Shown here one piece after another: positions 32,223-39,094 of a stretch of DNA of 64,000 nucleotides. Each line of letters starts with the position of its first letter. Position 1 is the first letter of the stretch. The position numbers were made by a program, and so were the translations under genes. The DNA lies in assembly GCF_001038505.1 (NCBI RefSeq), contig NZ_LDPY01000001.1, positions 3,596,001-3,660,000 on the forward strand, given 5' to 3'. The notes under the pieces were generated by a model, which saw nothing but the letters and a program-made list of their open reading frames with translations, ran no database searches and was not told the origin of the DNA. The stretch is from Puniceibacterium sp. IMCC21224 (GTDB lineage Bacteria; Pseudomonadota; Alphaproteobacteria; Rhodobacterales; Rhodobacteraceae).

Positions 32223-35200
32223 ATGACACAAACTCCCGTCCGTTCGACGTACGTGGCCGCAAGTACCTTTCTGGATGATGTCATAGGCAACCGGGACGGC
32301 AGCACAGTTCGTGTCAGCGCGGCAAATCTGGCGCAACAGATTGCCGGGACTGGCGCGGTCGCAGATATGCTTCATGCGCTGCAGGACCTGGTTGCGACTG
32401 ATGCTGCACCGGCGGCAGGCGGTCCGGTCCGGGCGGCGTTCAACCAGAACTCGGTCCTTTCTGGGGATCTCAACTGCGACGGGGTCACGGATCTGGAGGA
32501 CGGCGACCGGATTCTCGCGCCGCAGCAGACCGACCCTGCCGACAATGGCATCTATGTGGTTAACACTAGTGGGGCCTGGACGCGCGCGAGCGATATGGAT
32601 AGCGCGGGCGAGGTTGCGGGGACCATCGTCTATGTTTCGGACGGGGTTCAGAACGGCGGCAAGACGTATTTTACACAAAGCGTGGTTGCGACCCTTGGTG
32701 CGGATGACATTCTGTTTGTTGAGCTGTCGAATCAGGCGGTTCTGCGTCAGCTGGTAGTGGACCTTTCAGCATCTCTGGCCTTAGTCGCGACATCGGGGGA
32801 ATACGGTGATCTGACCGGAACACCGTCGCTCGGCACAGCAGCGGCCACCGATGCGACAGCCTATGCCACGGTGGCACAAGGCACGACGGCGGATACCGCA
32901 GTGCAGCCCGGCGATCTTGCAGAGGTCGCAACATCTGGCGATTATGCGGACCTTACCGGCAAGCCGACGCTCGGGACAGCGGCGGCTACGGCTGCAACGG
33001 CCTACGCCACTGCCGCGCAGGGAGCCAAGGCTGACACTGCCACCCAGCCGGGGGATCTTGGCACCGCTGCCACCACAGCCGTGAGCGCTTATGCCACGGC
33101 AGCCCAAGGGGCAACGGCGGACAGCGCAGTCCAGCCCGGCGACATCGGAACGGCTGCCGCCACTGCTGCGACCGACTACGCCACAGCGGCACAAGGCGAT
33201 AAGGCCGATACCGCCGTGCAGGCCGCCACATTGGAGGCCCGTGCCGCCCGCGCGCAACTCTTGAACATCAGCCGCGCGGAAATCAGGGAGGCATGGACAA
33301 GCGCCCTGACTGGTGAGCCGGGTGACAAAGCCGCGATCTCAGAAGGCACGGTAGAAATCACCGACGCAGGCGGCTCGGTTCTGGTCATTTCCGGCAATGA
33401 ATATTCAGGTAGCATCGACATCGCGCCGCGTCAGGTCTGGGCGGTTGAGCCGGGTCGCGCCTATCAGGCGCGCATGGTCTGCCAGCGCGTCACTGATCCA
33501 ATTGATCCGTCTGGCCACGCGGTTGAAGTGCGGATGCAGAACTTGTCCAAGACCAAGGCCAGTGTGTCTAACCTCGTGGTTGAGACCCTTGACGGCGATG
33601 ATGTTACCGAGGCAGCGGGCCGGATCGAAACGGTGTTCACGTTCGGCCATGCCAGCGTTTCTGCGGATTATTCTGTGCCGGCGACCACGCGCTATGCCGT
33701 GCCGTTTTTTCGGGTGTACGGCGATGCCCACGAGTTGGCCGTCGAATTGGTGTCTGTCGAAGATGTGACCGGCCTGATCCTGAAAGCTGACGCGAGTGCC
33801 CTTGGCACAGCGTCAGCCGAGGACGTTGGGTATTTTGCCACGGCAGCCCAAGGGGCAACGGCGGACAGCGCAGTCCAGCCCGGCGACCTCGGAACAGCCG
33901 CAGCCACCGATGCCAGCGATTATGCCACGGCAGTGCAAGGGGCCAAAGCCGATACAGCCACCCAGCCTGACGACCTTGCGGATGTTGCGACTTCGGGAGA
34001 TTATGACGATCTGACCGGCAAACCGACGCTGGGAACAGCTGCGGCAACTGCATCCAGCGCCTATGCGACTGCCGCGCAGGGCGTCCTTGCCGCCAGTGCG
34101 GTGCAACCCGGCGATCTGACGCCGGTTGCTGCGTCTGGCAGCTACGACGACCTGTCCGACAAACCCACGCTGGGCACGGCGGCAGCCACCGATGCCAGCG
34201 CTTACGCAACGGCGGCACAAGGGGCATTGGCTGACGCTGCGCCAGCGGCGCTGGTCGTCGAAACCGACGCCCGAACCGATGCCGATGCGGCCATTCGCGC
34301 GCAGATCGGCGGCGTAGAGCCGTTGCCGCGCGGTGTCGGTTTGCGCATTCGTGGCGTGGATGATCGCACGTTGCAGGATCTGAACTGGGATCGTGCATCC
34401 GAGCAGTATCGCTGGGACGGCCACGCCCTGAGCGGCGATGTGACCGGACTGACGCGTGATGTCGGCGGCGCGGCGCAACTTCCGCGCGGCGTTGCTCTGC
34501 AAGTGCGCGGGGTCGATGATCGCGTCGTGAGTCAGATGCTCTGGGATCGTGCATCCGAGCAGTACCGCTGGGACGGCCACGCCCTGAGCGGCGATGTGAC
34601 CGGACTGACGCGTGATGTCGGCGGCGCGGCGCAACTTCCGCGCGGCGTTGCTCTGCAACTGCGTGGGGCCGATGATCGTGTCGTGAGCCAGATGCTTTGG
34701 GACAGAGATCTGGGCAAAGCGCGCTGGGATGGGCACGCCCTGAGCGGCGAGGATCAGGTTTATCGCGCTGGCGAGACGGTAGACGCTGACGTGACCAGCG
34801 TGCGTGCCCGGCGGGTTGATATCGACGTCAAGACCGACCCATCCGGCCTTGCCTGGGTGCCACTTCCGCCAGTGCGGACGCCTCATGTGTCTGGCATCAA
34901 CAGCAGCGGCACTGAGCTCTCGTTCCGCCGCTCCTGGGGGTTGCCGATCAGAGGACGCGACAATGTCGGTGCCTACGATCCCGGGTCGACCGCATCCACG
35001 GCAAGCAAGGGCACCTTCACCGACACTCTGGCTGCGGCGGGTGACTACGCAGCGGGTGACTATTTCGAACAGTCAGCTGTCGCGGGCAACACCGTCAATG
35101 CCCTCACCTACGCGCAGGGTGATCTGGCAGTCTCGGACGGATCTGATTGGATCAAACAGGCCGCGCCAACCGTGAATCCGCTGTTTGCCGGTCAGTTCGC

Positions 35201-36458
35201 GACCATCACCGGAGCTGGGTTGTTCAAAGGTATCGCACTGACGGTCGGGGCGCGGCTGATCTTTGCAGGTCGACAGAAAAACAGCGGCGTAACGGATCAG
35301 CGGCACTGGTCACTTGCAGACGCTGATCGCGGCGATATCTGCTTGATGGGCGAAACAGCCACGCCGGATGCAGCTCCGCCAACATCGCCCCAGAATGGCG
35401 ACTTGTGGTTTGTGACGGCCAGCGACGGCGATTTTGTCGCGGGCGACGGTCTACTGCGAGTTGACGGTGCATGGTCGAGACTGCCGGGGTCGCCGGTGAC
35501 GACGGTTGCGGATGGCGCTGCGGTCTGGCTGTCGTGCGACCGGGCCAGTCAGATCGAAGTGCGGCGGGCCGACACCTCGACCACACAGGCGGCTGTTGCG
35601 CTCAAGGGCATGACCGAAACCAAGCGCCCTGTGGTGCTGTCGCGCGATATCTGGTGGGTGGGTGACAGCATGCCCGGATATGCATCTGCGGAGCTGATCG
35701 AGCTACTGTCCGATCGCACGGTCACAGTTCAGTCCATGTCAGGTGCAACGTCCTACGAAGTGCTGGCGCATGTTGAGCGCACAATTCGCGACCTTGGCGA
35801 CCCCTATGCCAACCGGGTGCTGATATCCTGGCACGGCGAAAACAATGGCAACGACGTCGAGCAGGTCAATGAGGTCAACGCGCGGCTGGCTTCCATGTCT
35901 GGAACGGTTCAGCAGCGCTGCCTGCTGATGTCGAAGCTCGGTCAATATCAGATGTCGTGGACCGGATCACGGATCGCGGTTGTCTATCACGAGCAACAGA
36001 TTTCCGCGATTAGCGGTGCCCAGACAACACGGATGCGCAATTTCATCCGCGACAATTACGTAGCCTCGCTCTTCGACACCCGCGCCGAATTGTGCGCGTC
36101 CGCAGGTTCGACACCGGACCTGATCCACCCCGGAAACACTGAGGCCGAAACAGCGGCGGCGTATGGCATCGTGCCGTTCTCCTACTTCTTCCCGCTCAAT
36201 GACATGCCCTGGAAGGCGGCTGACCTTAATTTTGTCGGCTACCGCTCTGACGCGGGCCTGCCTGCGGGCGGGTCTGATCTGGATTACCACATCCGCTCAG
36301 TCGCGGATGGTTCGGACGGGGTAGGTCAGTTGATCGTCAAAGAGGACGGGACGTGGACCAAGCGCGACATCACCAACGTCACCCACATGGTGCCTGACGC
36401 GGGCAACGTCGCGCTGGCCAACCGCATCAATCTCAAACTCGCAGAAAAAGGATGGTAA
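32223..36458 (+). CDS. tail fibre with repeat shaft and SGNH esterase domain
   Basis: This 1411-residue fibre has several parts. Residues about 1-180 form an attachment part (phages often share this). Repeats of about 22-30 residues built on GTAAATDATAYATAAQG and DTAxQPGDL lie at about 195-340 and 530-690. Three 52-residue repeats (LPRGVALQVRGVDDRVVSQM ... WDGHALSGDVTGL) lie at about 700-840. The C-terminal third (about 1140-1310) holds an SGNH hydrolase: WVGDSMPGY (Ser block), SWHGENN (Asn block) and DLIHP (Asp/His block). It would bind and deacylate surface polysaccharide. GAGGG lies 5 bases before the ATG. Confidence 0.85.
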   Translation: MTQTPVRSTYVAASTFLDDVIGNRDGSTVRVSAANLAQQIAGTGAVADMLHALQDLVATDAAPAAGGPVRAAFNQNSVLSGDLNCDGVTDLEDGDRILAPQQTDPADNGIYVVNTSGAWTRASDMDSAGEVAGTIVYVSDGVQNGGKTYFTQSVVATLGADDILFVELSNQAVLRQLVVDLSASLALVATSGEYGDLTGTPSLGTAAATDATAYATVAQGTTADTAVQPGDLAEVATSGDYADLTGKPTLGTAAATAATAYATAAQGAKADTATQPGDLGTAATTAVSAYATAAQGATADSAVQPGDIGTAAATAATDYATAAQGDKADTAVQAATLEARAARAQLLNISRAEIREAWTSALTGEPGDKAAISEGTVEITDAGGSVLVISGNEYSGSIDIAPRQVWAVEPGRAYQARMVCQRVTDPIDPSGHAVEVRMQNLSKTKASVSNLVVETLDGDDVTEAAGRIETVFTFGHASVSADYSVPATTRYAVPFFRVYGDAHELAVELVSVEDVTGLILKADASALGTASAEDVGYFATAAQGATADSAVQPGDLGTAAATDASDYATAVQGAKADTATQPDDLADVATSGDYDDLTGKPTLGTAAATASSAYATAAQGVLAASAVQPGDLTPVAASGSYDDLSDKPTLGTAAATDASAYATAAQGALADAAPAALVVETDARTDADAAIRAQIGGVEPLPRGVGLRIRGVDDRTLQDLNWDRASEQYRWDGHALSGDVTGLTRDVGGAAQLPRGVALQVRGVDDRVVSQMLWDRASEQYRWDGHALSGDVTGLTRDVGGAAQLPRGVALQLRGADDRVVSQMLWDRDLGKARWDGHALSGEDQVYRAGETVDADVTSVRARRVDIDVKTDPSGLAWVPLPPVRTPHVSGINSSGTELSFRRSWGLPIRGRDNVGAYDPGSTASTASKGTFTDTLAAAGDYAAGDYFEQSAVAGNTVNALTYAQGDLAVSDGSDWIKQAAPTVNPLFAGQFATITGAGLFKGIALTVGARLIFAGRQKNSGVTDQRHWSLADADRGDICLMGETATPDAAPPTSPQNGDLWFVTASDGDFVAGDGLLRVDGAWSRLPGSPVTTVADGAAVWLSCDRASQIEVRRADTSTTQAAVALKGMTETKRPVVLSRDIWWVGDSMPGYASAELIELLSDRTVTVQSMSGATSYEVLAHVERTIRDLGDPYANRVLISWHGENNGNDVEQVNEVNARLASMSGTVQQRCLLMSKLGQYQMSWTGSRIAVVYHEQQISAISGAQTTRMRNFIRDNYVASLFDTRAELCASAGSTPDLIHPGNTEAETAAAYGIVPFSYFFPLNDMPWKAADLNFVGYRSDAGLPAGGSDLDYHIRSVADGSDGVGQLIVKEDGTWTKRDITNVTHMVPDAGNVALANRINLKLAEKGW
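32800..34250 (+). repeat. imperfect fibre-shaft repeats
   Basis: Two blocks (32815-33235 and 33805-34235) carry about eleven imperfect copies of a repeat encoding variations of A-A-T-x-Y-A-T-A-A-Q-G-x-x-A-D-x-A-x-Q-P-G-D-L. They are separated by a beta-rich insert of about 190 residues. Such repeats usually form trimeric shaft segments. Confidence 0.7.
34387..34700 (+). repeat. 156-bp near-identical tandem repeat in the fibre gene
   Basis: A block of about 116 bp starting near 34387 recurs almost base for base near 34543 (156-bp period, 52 residues), with a weaker third version on both sides. The near identity at DNA level suggests recent duplication. Confidence 0.75.
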
Positions 36459-36462
36459 TCTG

Positions 36463-37284
36463 ATGTCGAGCATTTTGAAACTTTCGGGGCCAGCAGGCCC
36501 AGGACTGGCGCTGAGCGCAAACACGGAAAGTGCGCTCAAGATCGCGGCGGTTGACGCAATGGTCGCGGGCGGGGTCAAGGGCTTTGTCTGTCCGACCTTC
36601 GGCAACGCGGACAGATTTTATAGCCGCACTGCCTACGCAGCGGACATTCAGGATGAGCTGTTCCCGCACATCTTCTACGAATTTCCCGTCGCGGCGGGTG
36701 CGCCAACGGCCACGGCAACCGGTACGGCACCGGCGCTGGCTTGGGATGGGTTGGACGTGCCAAACGGGGCGCGTTCCAATCAGGCGGCGCAAGTCAACGG
36801 CTATGATGGCGCTCAACATGTTGACCTCTGGATGATCGCTTGCGTGACGCCGGGCGATCAAGCCGCTGCATCCAGCTATCTTTCGGTGCTGGCTACTTCC
36901 GGATACGGCACTTCCATCATCCGTGCCACGTCCAGCAATGCGATCCAATTTACCGTCGACAGCGCTCACACGTTGCCGATCTATACCGAGACCGATCTGG
37001 CTAACCCGCACGTTTATTCGATGCGATATGAGCGCGCGACGGATTACGTTCGGACCTATCGGGATGGCGTTCAACAGATCAACCAGTATTTAACAGGCAC
37101 CCACCCAGACGCTGAAATGCTGACCGGGCCGATTGGTATCGGGGGTGTGGGAGCGTCAGGAACGGGAGCGCCGTTTGCCAATGTAGACGGTCGGTTTCAC
37201 GTTGGAATCGTCGGCAACGGCATCCTCACGAACACCCAGCACACCGCGATTGTCGATTGGCTCAAAGATACGTTCTCAATCTGA
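36463..37284 (+). CDS. fibre-associated protein, LamG/concanavalin-like
   Basis: This 273-residue protein starts five bases after the fibre stop (MSSILKLSGPAGPGLALSAN). The pattern of beta strands with VYSMRYERATDYVRTYRDGV and a C-terminal TNTQHTAIVDWLKDTF is like phage-borne concanavalin/LamG sugar-binding domains. A receptor-binding or fibre-capping role is likely but inferred. Confidence 0.6.
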   Translation: MSSILKLSGPAGPGLALSANTESALKIAAVDAMVAGGVKGFVCPTFGNADRFYSRTAYAADIQDELFPHIFYEFPVAAGAPTATATGTAPALAWDGLDVPNGARSNQAAQVNGYDGAQHVDLWMIACVTPGDQAAASSYLSVLATSGYGTSIIRATSSNAIQFTVDSAHTLPIYTETDLANPHVYSMRYERATDYVRTYRDGVQQINQYLTGTHPDAEMLTGPIGIGGVGASGTGAPFANVDGRFHVGIVGNGILTNTQHTAIVDWLKDTFSI

Positions 37285-37354
37285 GAGCCCAGACCAGCGG
37301 ACAGGGCGGCAGCCCTGCCTCACTGAGCAACCACGCCCATCGGAGATGATTTCC

Positions 37355-37498
37355 ATGAGTTCTAACCACCTGAGCACGATCGAATACGCAGCACCGGTGC
37401 GCGAGTTTAAGGTCGCGACCAACTATGGCGCGGATGGCCGCTATGACGGTGAAACATTTACCGACCCGACCGACCCGACCGGCGTGATCTGGCCGTGA
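37355..37498 (+). CDS. 47-residue phage protein
   Basis: This short protein (MSSNHLSTIEYAAPVREFKV ... DPTDPTGVIWP) has GGAG 9 bases before the ATG at 37355 and overlaps the next gene by 4 bases. A truncated copy is kept in the remnant at 54081-54206. Function is unknown. Confidence 0.55.
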   Translation: MSSNHLSTIEYAAPVREFKVATNYGADGRYDGETFTDPTDPTGVIWP

Positions 37499-37908
37499 AG
37501 CCACTTCTTCTCTGGATCTGGCATCTCGATACGCGCCTTACCGAGATCGTCCTGGGCAGCGTGACGTTTGCCAGGGGGGCCACGCTGGCACTGCCGGGCG
37601 GCATGATGGCGGGAGAATCTTATCGTGGTTTCACCTTCCTGCCCGAAGCGATCTGGGCGGTTGTGTTCGCCGTCTTCGGCCTTGCGCAGCTCGGCGCGGT
37701 GGTGATCAACGGTCGCTGGCGTCGCTCCCCGGCAATCCGGGCGACAGGAGCGCTGTTCGGGGTCTGGTCCTTTGCGGCTCTCACAGCGGGATTTGCGGCT
37801 TCAAGTGGTCTGAGCCTGGCGTCGGGCCTCTACGGGATACTGACCCTCTGGTCTGCCTATTGCCTGATCAATATCTCCAGCAAGACGGCAAAGCGCACTG
37901 ATGATTGA
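37495..37908 (+). CDS. small multi-pass membrane protein, possible holin
   Basis: This 137-residue protein has three or four hydrophobic spans (IWAVVFAVFGLAQLGAVVI, ALFGVWSFAALTAGFAA, LASGLYGILTLWSAYCLI). The GTG start at 37495 is coupled to the previous stop. Size and topology fit a holin or another phage membrane protein. The endolysin is far away at 9829, so the link is weak. A frameshifted copy exists at 53675-54087. Confidence 0.6.
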   Translation: MKPLLLWIWHLDTRLTEIVLGSVTFARGATLALPGGMMAGESYRGFTFLPEAIWAVVFAVFGLAQLGAVVINGRWRRSPAIRATGALFGVWSFAALTAGFAASSGLSLASGLYGILTLWSAYCLINISSKTAKRTDD

Positions 37909-38185
37909 GTTTCTAAAGGATACGTTATCCCCGGAGCTGGTTGTGGCGTTCGGCTCAGCATTGGCCGCAGTCATTACGGCTCTGCTTGTGAGGGGAAAGG
38001 CGAATTCCACACCCTCGGCCGCGAGTATCGTGCAGCAGGCTATCCGACCGGAAACCGAAGCCGAGATCCGCGCGGCCGACGCCTTGGAGAAGATCGCAGC
38101 ATCGACCACAAAGATGGCGGAGAGCGTTGATCGGATCGAGCGCCAGACGTTTGTGCTGGTCGATCGTGGCAACAGAAGTCGCTGA
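37901..38185 (+). CDS. small single-pass membrane protein with helical C-terminus
   Basis: This 94-residue protein has one N-terminal transmembrane span (PELVVAFGSALAAVITALLV) and a helical, charged C-terminal part (ETEAEIRAADALEKIAASTT). This is the topology of small holins or inner-membrane spanins. It overlaps the previous gene by 8 bases. Its TGA is the start of the right-end hairpin. An intact copy lies at 53398-53682. Confidence 0.6.
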   Translation: MIEFLKDTLSPELVVAFGSALAAVITALLVRGKANSTPSAASIVQQAIRPETEAEIRAADALEKIAASTTKMAESVDRIERQTFVLVDRGNRSR

Positions 38186-38229
38186 GGCGTCAGGAAATGG
38201 AGGCGGTTGGCATTTTCCTGACGCCTCAG
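38182..38229. terminator. right-end bidirectional hairpin
   Basis: CTGAGGCGTCAGGAAA and its perfect complement TTTCCTGACGCCTCAG enclose 16 bases. The left arm contains the stop of the last gene. The stem is strong enough to end transcription from either side and would insulate late phage transcription from host DNA. The same structure is kept at 53354-53401. Confidence 0.75.
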
Positions 38230-38238
38230 TTCAGAATT

Positions 38239-38288
38239 GTTTGGCCAAAGCTGATGTCATTCTTGGCCAAAGCTGATGGCGCGCCACA
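38239..38288 (+). repeat. prophage right end with two transposase-binding-like repeats
   Basis: Two direct copies of TTGGCCAAAGCTGATG (38241-38256 and 38263-38278; 22-bp period) are followed by GCGCGCCACA ending at 38288. Mu-type right ends carry 22-bp transposase sites in tandem and finish in CA. The second copy in the window has the same layout and ends in the same GGCGCGCCACA, which fixes the boundary. The bases after it (CCTGA) would be the target-site duplication. Confidence 0.7.
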
Positions 38289-38314
38289 CCTGATCGGAAA
38301 TTCGGGAGCGATGC

Positions 38315-39094
38315 ATGGGCCACATTAGGCTCGGAACCTTGCCACAGTCCAGGAAATGGCGCGATGTGGTTCGGTTACTGGACTCGTCGGCGCCGCTGGA
38401 GGATGTGGCTCAAGCTGCTGCGAGAGCATCTGAGACAGATCTGCGCCGGGCGTCTGACGATCCCAACTTTCAGTTCGTGACGCAATTGCTTGTCCATTTG
38501 CCGTTGCTGGCACGCGCGCCGGGATACGAAGCTGCGATGGCGGACCTTGGGATCGCGGCGAGTTCGCTGGACTCGCTTACCGGGCTGCTGGCCGGTGTGA
38601 ACGACGCCATCGGTCAACATGCATTTGAACAGGGCCGGTCCTCGGACGCCGGAGAGATGGCCAAAGCGGCCTTGATCGAGAGCCTGTCCGCACAGATGCG
38701 CGACCGCCTGCCGACGTTGTTTGATCCGACACCGCAGGAAATCCGCAAGGTTCTGGCCTCGTTTGCCAGCGGTCAGAACTTTGCCATTCTGGCACGGCAT
38801 TTCTTTGCCCGGCTGAGCTATCGTTCACTCGACTATTATCTGAGCCGGGAGCTGGCGAACCATACCGGCGCGGGCAAACGGTTTGCCGACGATGCGCGCC
38901 GCACGGAATTCAGCCGCGCCCTGTCGCAACACACATTCGAGGCCTCCCGGACCGTTGAGACGTACGCAGGCGGCTGGTACGGCAAGACGGTCTGGAAGGA
39001 GCAAACCCTCAGTCAGGACAAGATCAACGACTTTACGCGCTATGCGTTCAAGAAAATGAGGTCCGAGCTTGGGCGGCGCCGCACCTCTGCCTGA
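38315..39094 (+). CDS. uncharacterised partner protein of the QueC-like gene
   Basis: This 259-residue, helix-rich protein starts MGHIRLGTLPQSRKWRDVVR, so Gly would be the N-terminal residue after Met removal. It ends WYGKTVWKEQTLSQDKINDF followed by a basic tail GRRR. I recall similar N-termini beside QueC-like genes in other genomes but no named family. The ATG has GGGAG upstream and lies 26 bp from the prophage right end. The next gene begins inside it (25-bp overlap), so the two are translationally coupled. QatB-like or a modified-substrate role is possible; neither is shown by sequence. Confidence 0.7.
   Translation: MGHIRLGTLPQSRKWRDVVRLLDSSAPLEDVAQAAARASETDLRRASDDPNFQFVTQLLVHLPLLARAPGYEAAMADLGIAASSLDSLTGLLAGVNDAIGQHAFEQGRSSDAGEMAKAALIESLSAQMRDRLPTLFDPTPQEIRKVLASFASGQNFAILARHFFARLSYRSLDYYLSRELANHTGAGKRFADDARRTEFSRALSQHTFEASRTVETYAGGWYGKTVWKEQTLSQDKINDFTRYAFKKMRSELGRRRTSA

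Larger units (their letters stand above)
1..38288 (+). mobile_element. Mu-like transposable siphophage prophage (left end outside window)
   Basis: The gene order is that of a Mu-type transposable phage: a divergent gene at the far left, then MuA, MuB, GemA and Mor homologues, a DUF1804/large terminase pair, DUF935 portal joined to gpF, gpG, protease/scaffold, capsid, gp36 and gp37 homologues, and tail genes. The tail is siphovirus-like (tail tube, tape measure, NlpC/P60, J-type tip; no sheath or baseplate wedges seen), as in the RcapMu, B3 and D3112 relatives. The right end at 38288 is inferred from tandem end repeats finishing in CACA and from an independent second copy that ends at the same bases. 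The left terminus is not visible. All core modules look intact, so the phage could be active; this is inference. Confidence 0.93.
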
